From assembly GCA_009859145.1 (NCBI GenBank), contig VRVR01000008.1, positions 359,957-423,956 on the forward strand: a stretch of 64,000 nt of DNA. The letters are read 5' to 3'. Positions 7,689-20,775 of this stretch are shown here, piece after piece. Made by a program: the position numbers and the translations under genes. Source of the DNA: Andalucia godoyi (Eukaryota > Discoba > Jakobea > Jakobida > Andaluciidae). Each line of letters starts with the position of its first letter. The first letter of the stretch is position 1. Below the pieces are notes generated by a model. That model was not told the DNA's origin and did not search any database. It saw nothing but the letters and a program-made list of their open reading frames with translations.

Positions 7689-10600
7689 TCACCGCGAATT
7701 CGTCGTTGTGCGGAAGTCTCGCAGTCCTTGGAGAAAGTCGTCGCCCAAAATGAACTTTAGATTGTACTTCAGGTAGAAAAGGTGTTTCTGGTGCTTGATA
7801 AGCAAGTCAATTCCCCCGAGCCAAGCATTCATGATATTCTCGTCCAAAACAAGGAAGTCCAGCGGCTTGTCCTTGGTGACGATGACGAACACGAAGCCGA
7901 GAAGCGCAGTCCCATCCGCCGACTTTGGCCGCAGGTCAGAGGCACCCTTTTTTTCAAATATCTTCACAATGTGATCGATCCGAATATACGACTCCGGGAC
8001 TTTTTTGGACGGATCACGGATCTCGAGACGCGTCAGATCCGAAGAGACGGAAAGAACCCGCTCTTGCACAGGAAGGACGGACCCTTCCAGCATCATGTAT
8101 TGAGAACGCTTGGCGGGAGGGACCGAGGAGATGGACGTCGGTGTCGCAGACGAAGCAACCGATGATCCTGATCCTGATCCCGATCCCGATCCCGGACCAT
8201 TCACCGTTCTCTTAAACACCAACAAACCTTCAAGCATGTCGACTAGCAATGTCTGCAGATTCTCCAAGTCATGCAACGACAGAGGATCTGCATACGGACC
8301 GAATACACGTCGGTCCGCAATCTGAGCAGCATGGACCGTGATGCGGCGTTCGTTATTGCCAACAAAGCGCCCCACAACAGATCGTCCTGAACTCGCAGTT
8401 ATCACAGGGGCGGACGAGGAGAACATCTTTTCGACCATCTTCGAGTGCTGATCCTCCTTCAATGACTTCTGCGACGAAGGAACAGGACTTTCGTCAAAGT
8501 CATCCAGGTGCAGTGCAAGGTTCGACGAGGATCTTCGTGCCACAGTTTCGGTCCTCGATGCAGATGAAGACACATCGGACCCACGTTTCGAGAAGGGCAG
8601 GCGAGAGAGCCCCCCATCCGCGGAGGCGTCGTTTCTCGGAGAAGTTGGAGCAGAACCGCGGACAGAGCCAGTTTCTGACGATCGCTCCAGCCATTCCTCT
8701 TCGTGCGCAAGTTCCTGCTCCAGTCTTTGAACCTGAGCCTGTAATTCTGACCGTTTCTTCGAGGTGGCACGCAGCAAGGTCTTCCGTTGCTGATCTTTGA
8801 CTTGCTCATCCTGCTCAAGATCTTTGCTGAAGGACTCAACAGCCTTGTCCAGCTCTTTTCTCTTATCTCGAATTTCGGCTTCACGTCGGTCAACTTTTGC
8901 TTGTGCAGCATGAAGTCTGCCCTCAAACTGCTTTCGGAGCTCCTCCATTCGAGACTCTGCACCACGAACTTGCTCTTTTGCTTCCCGTAGCTTGTTCTGG
9001 ATCTTGGAAAACTCCTTCTCCACAAGACTGGCCCGTTCAACCGCGTCCTTATACTGCGACTCGAGAGCAGCCAAAGAACGTCCCGCATCGAGCTGGAACT
9101 TGCGAATTTCTTCTTCAATGGCAAACTTTTCTTTCGTCAATGCGTCCTCTCTGTCAGATCGTTCACCAGGGGTACGCTGTTTCCTGTCCCCCAATCGAGT
9201 TTCCTCTGCAACGACTACCTGGTACTGCGACTCATACTGCTGCAACTGCAAAACCAAAGATTGCTGCTGAGTCCTCGCTTCCTCTGCAGCTTGGACAAAC
9301 AGCTCGCGATCGCGCTTCCAGGAGTTCCAAATGTCAATGCGTCTTTCGTGAATTCGCTTCAAATGGCCGTGAAAACGCGTGCGCAGGTGCGACAATTCCT
9401 CCACAAACGAATCCATTTCCTTCTTGGAAACTTCAACCAACCGCGGAACTTCGTCGTACAAGCGCCGGCGCACTTGTTGGAAGTACTTTTGCCGCTCGGT
9501 TACTTGTTGACGGTAAATCCCAACCACGCGCTCCATATGCTGCTGAATAAGGATTTCTGCTTGTGCCTCGCCGTGTGACTTTCTCCAGGTATCAAACGTA
9601 GACAAATACTGTCGACGGTACTTATCCATCGCGTCCCGTTCAACCTGCGACAGCCGTACATCCAGAGATGCAGTCGCGATTCTCCTTGCTTCTTCCATTG
9701 CTCTATTCTGCTCCACCATCGACGCCCACTCTTGTTGTATCTTCTTTCGCTTCTCCAGCAAGACTGCCAGCTGAGCCTCAATTTGTGCAACATAGGCAGA
9801 AAATGCATCCAATCGGGCTTTCTCAGAAGTTACCTGCAGTTTCCACTCCTCTTCAAGACGGTACAGCGAACTTGCGGAGTGATTCTCAGAACGGCCATCC
9901 GGATGGAACGCCGCCTCCATCTCGTACAGCTTGGATTTTTCTTGCTCAAAGCGTGCATGCTGCGCAGCACGTTGCACAGCGACTTGCGTTGCCTCGGCAG
10001 CATTCTCCTCAGCAGCATGGGATCTCCAGCGATCCATGAGTCTCATCTTTGCCTCGTGGTCCAAAATGGACTCCTGCATTTGCCGCAGCAGCATCTTTTC
10101 CTCGCCGCAGAACGACTCCCATTGATCCACAGCTCGCAAAGCAGACGCAGAGGACGAAGCAGAAGGTGAGTGGCTGCCTCCCTGTGAGGCACTCGAATGT
10201 GACCCTTGTTGTTGTTGTTGTTGCTGCTGCTGCTGCAGGTTGTCCACATGCGGCGCAAGCAACCGAATTTCGGACTCAATGGCCTCCGCTTCCAACGCCA
10301 GCCATTCCGCCTGGAAAGACGCCAAGGACATTGATGCGTAGCCAATATCGTTGAAGCGATCATCAATGGTTGATTCTGAAATGTGATTGTTCAAGAGGGT
10401 TTGATCGTCTACCTGTTGCATATGCAAGAGCCGAGCTTCCTCCGACAGACGGACCACGGATGTTTGCAGTTCTTTCAGCTCGGACTCAACTTGCTGCTGC
10501 CGATCGACATCAATGGTCCCTTCTGCAGAGTACGTCGAGAGAACTTCTTGCATTTGATTCTGCTTCTGCACCAGTGCCTCCTGCTCGGCAGCGAGGAGAG

Positions 10601-12872
10601 ACCGAACCCGGTTCCGCTGCTGGACAAGACCTTCACAATGTTCCTGAAGTCTTGTCAGCCACGACCTTCGCCGTTCTCGGAGGGTTTTTGACGACTGCAT
10701 GTCACCTTGAGAGAGGCCGAAGAAAGAAACCAGCTGCGCATATAGTCCTTTCCTGTTTGATACTGCACTTCGCAGATTGCCCTGGCTGATTCTGTAGTCA
10801 TTCTTCCAGGACGAATCATACTTCTTCTGTTCCGCATCCACCCACCGTTCCTGCTTCAACAATACGCTGAATCTCATCTTCTCCCGAGCATCGCTGGCTT
10901 TCAACTGCTCCGAAAGCTCTGACACCTTTTGCTGCTGTGCCGAAAGGTCCTCTTGGCGAACGGCAACCATCACTTCCCCATATGCACGGTCTTGGGTAAG
11001 CTTCAATCGAGATTCCTGGTACTGGCTCTGCCGGTGCGTGAAGTTTGATTTGCGTTCTTCATTCTCCAATGCTCGTCTTTTCAAGTCATTACGCAGTGTC
11101 TCCATTTGGCTGTCGAGCTGTTTTCGCTGAGAACCGAGTGCGTCTTCCTTTGCCATCATGGAGGCAGAGCGGGCTTCCCAATCTAAAATTTCGCCAGCAG
11201 ACTCCCACTCGACAGAATATTCCCGTGCATATTGATTGATCTTTCGCTGCAGCTCGGACTGCTCTTCCATCAAAGAATCGTGGTTCTTCCGTGCAGCTTT
11301 GAGTTTCTGCTGCAACTCTCGATACGACTGCCTATCAAGCACCAGTTGTGCATCGCCGTCTGACAGCAAATATGCCGTCCATAGTTCGTCATCGTTTTCA
11401 TCAATGGTCTCGAGACCAGAAGAACTTGCAGAGTCGTCAACATCTGCGAATTTCGGTTTCTTCGACTCGTGGCTTTCCATTGCTTCTTGTGCTTCTTGCA
11501 CAGACAGTCCAGATCTCTTGACTGCTGCCCTCAGCTTGCTAATTTCACTCTCCAGTTTTCGACGTTCGCGTTCCAGCTTCGCTCTTTCGTCCGAGTGCCG
11601 TCGTTCGGACTCCAAAGCATCTCTCTGGAGGGCAGCAAGATCACCCTCGACTTTCCTTTTGCTTGAAACAAGTCGCTTCTCCTCGCGGTCTCTTTCACCA
11701 AGTTTGGTCTTCAACGAGAATTCGGCTTCCGCGCGGATGTGCATCACATGCTTGTACTGCGCTTCCACTTGACCGTGCTCATTCATGATATCCTCAACTG
11801 CAGCACGCTTCTCTGCAGCGAGCCGAGAACACTCAACGTCAGAAGTGTGCCATTCATGTTCAATCTCTGCACACTTTCTCCTGAGCACCGCCAATCCCTC
11901 TTCCATTCTTCGCAACTCGGAAACAGAATCCAATTGCCACTTTTCAAACCGCACTCGACGCTTCTCCTTGTCTGCTTCGTCCTGTGCAGAGAGGGATTTG
12001 ACAGTTTGTGCAACACCGCGAGCAGCCGCAACTTCATGCGACCGCAGCGTCTCCAAGTGCTGTCTCTGTCGCTCCACCTTCATGGACAGCTCTGCTGCGC
12101 GGATAGTCGTTTCCTTGTTTTGCAGCTTTGCAGATTCCCTCAATTTATGCTGACGGATCCGCTCCAATGCCTTCTGACGATCCTCCGCAGTGCTTCCTCT
12201 GGCCGACATCGTATGCCCTTCGCCGACTGATACATTGGGAGACAACAAACGTGCCGAGATGCCCGGCGCGCCGCCTTGCTTTGCATTTGACGACGACGAA
12301 ATCTGCTTGAGCTCAAGCTTGGGAACGGCTGGGCGCCTTGTTGCAGATCCAGCAGATATCGGCCTCTTGCTCTTGTCCTCTGATGCGTTTGGAACGACCG
12401 CAACACCACTACTCCCCGAAAACGACGAAGCCGAGACACTCAACGCGCCCTGTTCGTTATTGTACACGGGTTGCCGCGATACCTGCATTTCGGCATTCGA
12501 CGCAGAAAAAGGTCGGTTCAGAGCGCTCCCTGGAACCGAAGCGTCATTGCTGGATCGCAGCTTTGCAAGTTGTTTCGCTCTTTCCAAAAGTCTCTAAACC
12601 CATTACTCATCACAACAGTAAAGCCAGCATACGAAAAAGACACACACACCCACACAAAGAGAAAACAGCAATAACAAACAACGTTAGTCCATCCAGAAAC
12701 AAAATCAATCGAGGAAAGCAACAATAAAGAAAGATGGATAGATGGATAGATAGATAGATGGATAGATGGAGAGAGGTCCGGAAATGAGAAAAAGGATAGG
12801 AAAAAAGCATGCCTTTCGGATATCATCTGTGGATTCCGACTGCGACTCTGTTTGGATTCCGTCTCGGTTCAT
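7689..12872 (-). CDS. Large coiled-coil protein with C-terminal PH-like domain (two exons)
   Basis: The long frame has no ATG near its start: only a TTG at 12587, two codons after a TTTAG acceptor. An upstream exon at 12872-12813 (20 codons, MNRDGIQTESQ...DDIRK) joins it in frame to RLLERAKQLAK, using donor AAG|GCATGC and an intron of 12812-12594 (219 nt, GC-AG). The product is then about 1654 residues. A Ser-rich head is followed by dense coiled coil (about 150-1390), with a Q10 run and a Gly-Ser dipeptide run. The last 150 residues alternate strands and end in a helix (NIMNAWLGGIDLLI), typical of a PH fold. No named family is recognised. Its convergent neighbour is the LRRCC1-like gene, 122 bp away. 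A cytoskeletal or centrosomal role is inferred from composition only. Confidence 0.75.
12733..12772. repeat. GATA/GATG tetranucleotide microsatellite
   Basis: About ten tandem GATA or GATG units. They lie inside the proposed first intron of the large coiled-coil gene. Confidence 0.9.
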
Positions 12873-13340
12873 TGCACGGGAAACTATACGGGTAAGTGAA
12901 TAATTACGAATTGTCCAAAAAACAATAATTAATTTATAATTATTATTTTCCTGCGTTAAAACAAAATTTAAAATAAAATAAAATAAGTACGATAATTGGA
13001 AAGCCAAAAAATTTGGGAGAGAATAAGAAATTCCACAGCTTTTGCAGAAAAGCAATGAAAGACGGGGACGAGGTCGGACCTCTCAACTCGGGAAGGCAAA
13101 AGAAACAGCAGTTTGTGGCGCACTAAGAATTTTGCATCAATTGATGCTTTCGAAACCGACACCTTTTTGGTCCTTTGGTTTTTATCGTTATTTTCTTCTC
13201 GACAAGCCGTAGTAAAAAAACCAGATATGACAGTTCAGTTCGTCAGTTAGTTTGTTAATCAGTTGTGTTTGTGAGGGATAAGGTGGAATAGAGAAAAGAA
13301 AAGAAAAGAAAGAAAAGAAAAGAAGGAAGGAAACATAAGA
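12873..13340. promoter_or_regulatory. Divergent promoter region between two coiled-coil genes
   Basis: This 468-bp gap separates two outward-facing starts (12872 minus and 13341 plus). It is AT-rich around 12900-12990 and ends in a purine-rich AAGAAAAG tract just before the plus-strand ATG. No specific factor site is recognised. Confidence 0.4.
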
Positions 13341-14855
13341 ATGTCCAAGCCGACCTTGAACAGTGCCGGTCCTGTGGCGAATGCGTCGTCGGGTGCGTCG
13401 CAATCGGTGCCTTCGAAGGACTTTGAGAAGCGAGTCAAGGAGCTGGAGACGGAGCGCGAGTTGAATTTCTATTATGTGGATAACCTAAAGAAGCGGTATG
13501 AAGACGAGCTTTCTGAACTCCAAAATCAGCTTAAAGAGTCGAATGCCAAGCGGGTTGCAATGAATGAGAGGCTTGAGAGAGTGAAGATGGTGGAGTCTGC
13601 AATCTTTGCAATGTATATGGAAAATGTGGTTCCGGTTCAGACAGCGCGTCGTCAGTTGCAGGAGGGAGAGAACCCAATGGTCATGCTTGACCAGCTTCGG
13701 GCATACATCCGATCTCTGCAGTCGTTCCAAGACGACTTTGAAAACGAGCTTAAGAGCCGCATCGAAAAGCGCAGAAACGAGACCGAGGAAGAGCTGCAAA
13801 CGACGAAGTCCAGGCTGAGTCATTTGGAAAACATGATTTCGATGATCACACATCAAAAACAGTCTGCGGAGGCCGAGCGAGACCAGGCGTTGGAGGAGAA
13901 GGAGAAGGTGGAGACGGAGGCCAAGAAGATGTTTGATGCCATGAAGGATGATCAGCTGAAGTTGGTGGCGTTGCTGCGTGAACAAGAGAAGGAAATGGAC
14001 GAGTTGCATCAATCCGTAGACCGTCGAGACCAGATCTTGCGACACAAGGAGATGAAGCTGATGAGGATAACACAGCTTGAATCCGAGATCTCGCGCAATC
14101 GAGCGCGACACCAGTTTGATCTCAACCAAATGCGAGCACAAAGCATGAAGGCTGTCAAGGTGTATGATCGAGAAATGTCTGCTGCAAACAAGATTGATGC
14201 AGAGAAACGCGCCCTCGAAGAAAAACTGCGTAGAGCCGAGATGCAGCTGAATGCATTCAAGAATGATGCGAACCGTACGCGTGCCGCAGAGCTCGAGCGG
14301 AAGGTGGAAAAGACAGAGCTGATGCTGAAGACAAAGGAACAGGAGTGCCGCAAAGCCAGCGAGGAACTGTCACAGAATAAGCAGAGAGTGCAAGAGCTGG
14401 AGAGACGAGTGGTTGCCATGAAGCTCGAATACGATAAGATCTTCCTCGCCGCAGAGCGCGAACGGAGAGCAAAGCGGTCCGTAGGATTTTCTTCGGGTTC
14501 CTTTGGTTCCATGGGCGGAGTCACGAGTGCCATGGACTTCTCTGACGATCCCGCTCTCGCAGCTGCAACTGCTTCGTCGGGTGCAATGGCTGGCGTCGTT
14601 TCGGTGTCTGGGAGCCAGATGCAACCAGATCAGGAATCGCTGCATTTTTATCGCCAGAAGCTCAAAGAGCGTGACCGCGAAATCGCAGACTTGTCTCGAA
14701 AGATAAAGCGCATGCTCTCGCTTGAAAAGGATTCAAAGGGAGATGTGCTTTCATCAAAGTCATCGTCTTCGCCCAGTCATCGACCTTCGGTGTTCAACAG
14801 TCCTACAATCCGCCAAGGCCGGGAGGCCGACGCAGACGCCGACGCATTGGACTGA
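13341..14855 (+). CDS. Coiled-coil protein of unknown family
   Basis: The 504-residue product has a short low-complexity N-terminus followed by near-continuous coiled coil (about 30-375). A Gly/Ser/Ala-rich break comes next (about 378-425), then a short helical segment (YRQKLKERDREIADLSRKIKRM) and a Ser/Asp-rich tail. The segment NERLERVKMVESAIFAMYME is the least repetitive part and would be the best search probe. No family is recognised. It is divergent from the PH-like coiled-coil gene. A cytoskeletal or basal-body role is a guess from composition and neighbourhood. Confidence 0.85.
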   Translation: MSKPTLNSAGPVANASSGASQSVPSKDFEKRVKELETERELNFYYVDNLKKRYEDELSELQNQLKESNAKRVAMNERLERVKMVESAIFAMYMENVVPVQTARRQLQEGENPMVMLDQLRAYIRSLQSFQDDFENELKSRIEKRRNETEEELQTTKSRLSHLENMISMITHQKQSAEAERDQALEEKEKVETEAKKMFDAMKDDQLKLVALLREQEKEMDELHQSVDRRDQILRHKEMKLMRITQLESEISRNRARHQFDLNQMRAQSMKAVKVYDREMSAANKIDAEKRALEEKLRRAEMQLNAFKNDANRTRAAELERKVEKTELMLKTKEQECRKASEELSQNKQRVQELERRVVAMKLEYDKIFLAAERERRAKRSVGFSSGSFGSMGGVTSAMDFSDDPALAAATASSGAMAGVVSVSGSQMQPDQESLHFYRQKLKERDREIADLSRKIKRMLSLEKDSKGDVLSSKSSSSPSHRPSVFNSPTIRQGREADADADALD

Positions 14856-15037
14856 GCATGCTCAGTATTTTGGTTTGTTTTTTAATTTTTGTCTTTCTGT
14901 TTTGGTTTTCATTTTTGTCGCCGATCAAGGCGAAACCTGGCTGCGCAGCTGTCGAGTCAAACTGGAAGGGGGAAGGGAAGTGGATTTAAGTTATGATTAA
15001 AATTTAAAAAAGTGAAAACACAACAAAAACACATCTG

Positions 15038-16495
15038 CTACGTCTCTGGCCAGCTGCTTGAAGCTTCAGGAATGTTGAACACGCGCCGCAGATGCGAGTT
15101 GAGGAAGATCCCGTGCGGATCGAGTTGCTGGCGTGCAGTCTTGAATCCATCCCAGTTCGCCGCGCCGTACATTCTTCGAAACTGTTCCCCGCGAGCACGA
15201 TACAGTTTCGCCCAGTGAGGTCTGCCGTCAAATGACAGCATCATATCTTCAAAGGCGTCAAAAAACGGTCTGTACTCAACATCCTTCATGAAAGGTCTGT
15301 AAGCAATGATGCCGATCAAGCAAGTATCTCGACCGCTACACATGCTGAGTGGAATATCGTCGCCCTTGACGAATCGAACCTCGATTGGAAAATGCGCCTT
15401 GAATCCGCGCTCCACTATCATTCTCCGAAGAGTTTTCATGGCCTCAGCACACCTCTCAAATGGAATCGCCCATTCTGCAACGTATTGCCGAAACAAACAA
15501 TCAAAATTGAAAATTCGGAATGAGTCATCGATGCGCTCCCGTTTGCGCCGAAACAGTGTGTACGCATACAACCGGTTGATCCAGGGAACGAGCGCAGGAA
15601 AGATTCTTGAAACGTACAACAGCATTTCAAGAAAATGGTAACCGAACGCTCGATCCCGCAGCAGTCGTCCCGCGACAAACAGGGGAGACGACGACGGTCT
15701 TTTGGGAGAAACCATGGTCCGGTTGCACTCCAGAATCTCGCACATGTTCGTGTGTGGAAACCACCAAACTCTCCAGTGTTCCGCAGAGCGTGCAGCTTGC
15801 GGTAAACTGCTCAGCACATCCTCGAAGGTCTTGGAATACCGCACTTCATGCAGACGAAACGCCCGTTCCACTTGCATTGTTGCCGTGATGATGATGCCTA
15901 GCGCACCCAAGCTGACTCGAGCATAATCAAACAGCGCCGCGTTCTCCGATTTTGAGCATCGCAAGATGGTTCCGTCCGCAGTCAGCAGTTCCAACTCCAC
16001 AATCTGCGACGCAATGCACCCAAACCGCGCTCCCGTACCGTGCGTTCCCGTCGCAATTGCGCCCGAGATCGACTGTTCAGAGATAGCACCGAGATTTGAA
16101 ATTGCAAGACCGTTCTTCAACAATTCCGCATTCAGTGTCCTCAGTCTGCATCCTCCTTCGCACTTGACCAGTCCTCGATCCACGTGGATCTCGAGAATTC
16201 GCGATACCTTGTCGAGCGAAACCATGTGTCCGGTGGTGAGCGCAATTTCGTTTGGCGAATGCCCGGCACCGACGACTTTGACACTTTCTTTCCTGCCTGC
16301 AGCATACCTAACAATCGAAATAAGCTCTAATACGGATGACGGTTGGTGGTAATACGCAGGCACACACCCCGCAGTCTGTGCCCAGTTGCGCCACTTCACA
16401 CGATTTGGCGGATACGGCAAAACCGCGGTGGACGATGAGTCGTGCGCAATCGTGCCTGCAGTCAAGTGCGATGCTAGCACCGTTGCCCGATTCAT
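15038..16495 (-). CDS. FAD-linked sugar-lactone oxidase (ALO/L-gulonolactone oxidase family)
   Basis: The 485-residue enzyme of the vanillyl-alcohol oxidase fold oxidises an aldonolactone to an ascorbate-type product. Support: an FAD-binding domain with VGAGHSPNEIALT (the family's GxGHSP flavin loop), ISEQSISGAIATGTHGTG, and a C-terminal HWAKLY in place of the usual HWGK. Near the end is the family-typical tail LDPHGIFLNSHLRRVF. The substrate (D-arabinono-, L-gulono- or L-galactono-lactone) cannot be read from sequence. The frame extends upstream through a CA repeat, so I chose the ATG at 16495. It is convergent with the coiled-coil gene ending at 14855. Confidence 0.88.
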   Translation of the reverse strand: MNRATVLASHLTAGTIAHDSSSTAVLPYPPNRVKWRNWAQTAGCVPAYYHQPSSVLELISIVRYAAGRKESVKVVGAGHSPNEIALTTGHMVSLDKVSRILEIHVDRGLVKCEGGCRLRTLNAELLKNGLAISNLGAISEQSISGAIATGTHGTGARFGCIASQIVELELLTADGTILRCSKSENAALFDYARVSLGALGIIITATMQVERAFRLHEVRYSKTFEDVLSSLPQAARSAEHWRVWWFPHTNMCEILECNRTMVSPKRPSSSPLFVAGRLLRDRAFGYHFLEMLLYVSRIFPALVPWINRLYAYTLFRRKRERIDDSFRIFNFDCLFRQYVAEWAIPFERCAEAMKTLRRMIVERGFKAHFPIEVRFVKGDDIPLSMCSGRDTCLIGIIAYRPFMKDVEYRPFFDAFEDMMLSFDGRPHWAKLYRARGEQFRRMYGAANWDGFKTARQQLDPHGIFLNSHLRRVFNIPEASSSWPET

Positions 16496-16561
16496 GATCA
16501 GCACAGCGTCTTTGGCTCTCGGTTCTCGGCTCTCGCTAAAAGATGCACAGAATCTAAATAG

Positions 16562-16562
<1 letters not shown>

Positions 16563-16592
<30 letters not shown>
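16563..16592. repeat. (CA)n microsatellite
   Basis: Fifteen CA units lie about 70 bp upstream of the lactone oxidase start. If translated they would give a spurious Cys-Val N-terminus. Confidence 0.95.
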
Positions 16593-16595
<3 letters not shown>

Positions 16596-16705
16596 CGGAA
16601 GCAAGATATTATGCGTTTTTAATTTAAATTCTTAAAAAAAAATAGAAAATAGTAAAACACCTTTATGTTGTTGAACGACAACGAATCGACGGCGGTACAG
16701 TCATT

Positions 16706-17608
16706 TCATACCGGAACGTAGACGGACTTCTTGCGCTTGATGAGCATGTAGACGAATGCGGATACGATGCACAGCCCGAGCAGCGATCCAAAGACGACTG
16801 TCAGGACTTTGTACGAATCGCACTTACCGCAAGTGCTGTGACTATCATCGCCGTTGTCGGACAGCTTTGGGGACGCCCAATAGTCGAGGACGATGACACC
16901 GTTGGCCCCGCCATTCAAAATAGGTCCCACAAACGCCTTGAATGCTTGATGATGCGGTTCGACAAAGACGTAATTGTCTCGATCTGCCTGTGACGTAAAC
17001 GTCACTTCAAACCCATGCGAGAAGTTTCCGCTGAGTCCTTCCGGCGAGTTGTTGACTCCAGACGCAAGGTTTTGACAATATGCAACTTCTGTTCGGAGTG
17101 CACGGAACAAGCCAGTTGTCTGCTGCACCACCGTCGCAAGCGCGTCTGGCCGATAGTCAAACAAGACAATGTGCCGGAGAAGCTGGTTGTCGTTGGATGC
17201 GTAATCGGCAGCTGAGTTAACTGGGTCTGCATAGTCGGCCCACATGTCAAAGAGAAACACATTCGACACGATCGTCAGCGCATACGCTTTAAACGCCAGA
17301 TGGTGCGGATCATGGAATGCGTAGAAGTCGCGATCCGCAGTCGAGGAGAATACGACTCGGAAGACATGCGTGAACGACTTGTTCAGTCCCTCTGGAGAGT
17401 TGTTGATTCCGTTTTCGAACGCCAAAACATATGGAATCTGGTTCTTCAGATCGCGGAACTTGTCCACGACGCTCTGTATGGAATCGGGCGACGTAGACGC
17501 ACTGAACGAGAAGAACACAAAGTGATGCAATGCAAGCATTGCGCTCGATGTCTGCAAGAAGACCGCAAAGAACACCAGCGCCGCAGCAACTGCTGCAAAA
17601 CACCTCAT
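16706..17608 (-). CDS. Secreted/type I membrane protein with two tandem Dabb (stress-responsive A/B barrel) domains
   Basis: The 300-residue product starts at ATG 17608 with a signal peptide (MRCFAAVAAALVFFAVFLQ, cleaved near SSA). Two Dabb-type ferredoxin-like barrels follow, at about residues 24-125 and 135-245. Both repeat the family motif: HHFVFF/RHIVLF strand, FRxLRxE/FRDLKN helix, G-NNSPEGL, then F-H-F-V-F-S-ADRD-Y and a final FD/LDYW strand. A TM helix (about 265-288) and a basic tail (LIKRKKS) end the protein. Dabb proteins are usually soluble dimers, so a covalent pair on the outside of a membrane is unusual. The role is unknown. The next gene on the same strand is RUVBL1, with no sign of functional coupling. 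Confidence 0.85.
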   Translation of the reverse strand: MRCFAAVAAALVFFAVFLQTSSAMLALHHFVFFSFSASTSPDSIQSVVDKFRDLKNQIPYVLAFENGINNSPEGLNKSFTHVFRVVFSSTADRDFYAFHDPHHLAFKAYALTIVSNVFLFDMWADYADPVNSAADYASNDNQLLRHIVLFDYRPDALATVVQQTTGLFRALRTEVAYCQNLASGVNNSPEGLSGNFSHGFEVTFTSQADRDNYVFVEPHHQAFKAFVGPILNGGANGVIVLDYWASPKLSDNGDDSHSTCGKCDSYKVLTVVFGSLLGLCIVSAFVYMLIKRKKSVYVPV

Positions 17609-17946
17609 GATCCTGCAGTAGCTCTCGTGAGTTTTTGCGAATGCAGCACGAGGGATGCACAAACAAAAAAATAAAAAAACAAAAACGGAAAAACAAAAAC
17701 GAAAAAAAAAAAACTGCAAGTCGTCGAGGCAGAAACGATAACGGGGAAGAGAGGAACAGAAACGCAGCTTGTGGAAAGAAGAACGAAGGTAGGAGACAAG
17801 AGTTGGAATCGCTTGTTCTGAACAACAAGATTCTTTTTAATTAAAACATGGAGGGACTGGAAAAGAGAAGAAGGGAGAGAAAGAAAGTAAGAAAAAAGAA
17901 CGCAAACTATGAAACGCACAACTGGGAAAACGAGAGTCCAGAAAGA
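17609..17946. other. Purine-rich spacer between two same-strand genes
   Basis: This 338-bp stretch, rich in AAACAAAAACG-type and GAAAGAAAG-type runs, serves as the 3' flank of RUVBL1 and the 5' flank of the Dabb gene. No gene is seen. Confidence 0.4.
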
Positions 17947-20226
<2,280 letters not shown>

Positions 20227-20775
20227 ATGAAGCGTCGATCGTCTTCCAGCAACAACAGCGGCAACAACTCCAGCAACATTGATGATCTTCCCGAAACTGG
20301 AGCAGATCGAATTGAGCGAGTGACCTCGGCCGAGAAGCTGATTTTCATCCTTTCTGCTCTTCTTGTGTCGTCGATTCCGCTGTATGTGTACCAAAAAATT
20401 TTCTTCGTTCCGCTTGAAACGTTCGCGCTGCTGTTCCTTGCAGTGACCCTTGTTTCCACTTTTTTGCTGTACACATCGTACAACATGCATGCGGCAGCCA
20501 AGGTGGATGCTGTTGGCGGCCAGATCCGCACTTTGGTGCAGGAGGGGAAGGCATCATTGGACGGCATCGAAGGATTCGTCTCTGCATCGCGTGTCAGACT
20601 GGAGGCTACTCTCTTTTCGCTTTTCGCCTTGAACTCTCTCTTTGTCGTTTCGTACATGTTTGTCGGATTCTATGCTCTGGCTCGCGCAAACGAGGCAGTC
20701 AACTACGCAGTCGCTGTACCCGCCGCTGCATTAGTCACGTTTGCATTTGCATACGATGCACGCTCTAGAGCATGA
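20227..20775 (+). CDS. Translocon-associated protein subunit gamma (TRAP-gamma/SSR3)
   Basis: The 182-residue ER membrane protein is predicted to be part of the TRAP complex beside the Sec61 translocon. There are four hydrophobic segments: two near residues 38-58 and 63-83, and two near 132-155 and 158-176. A polar, Lys/Glu/Asp-containing cytosolic loop lies between the pairs, which is the TRAP-gamma layout. The fourth-helix region (EATLFSLFALNSLFVVSYMF...NEAVNYAVAVPAAAL) matches the family pattern. The ATG at 20227 was chosen; the frame is open upstream but follows a splice-acceptor-like TTGCAG. TRAP-gamma is absent from most fungi, which is useful for placing the organism. Confidence 0.82.
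   Translation: MKRRSSSSNNSGNNSSNIDDLPETGADRIERVTSAEKLIFILSALLVSSIPLYVYQKIFFVPLETFALLFLAVTLVSTFLLYTSYNMHAAAKVDAVGGQIRTLVQEGKASLDGIEGFVSASRVRLEATLFSLFALNSLFVVSYMFVGFYALARANEAVNYAVAVPAAALVTFAFAYDARSRA

Noticed and set aside
10043-10366. Frames with poly-Asn or poly-Val opposite the Q10 tract
   Set aside because: They are shadows of the CAG/GTT repeat in the large coiled-coil gene.
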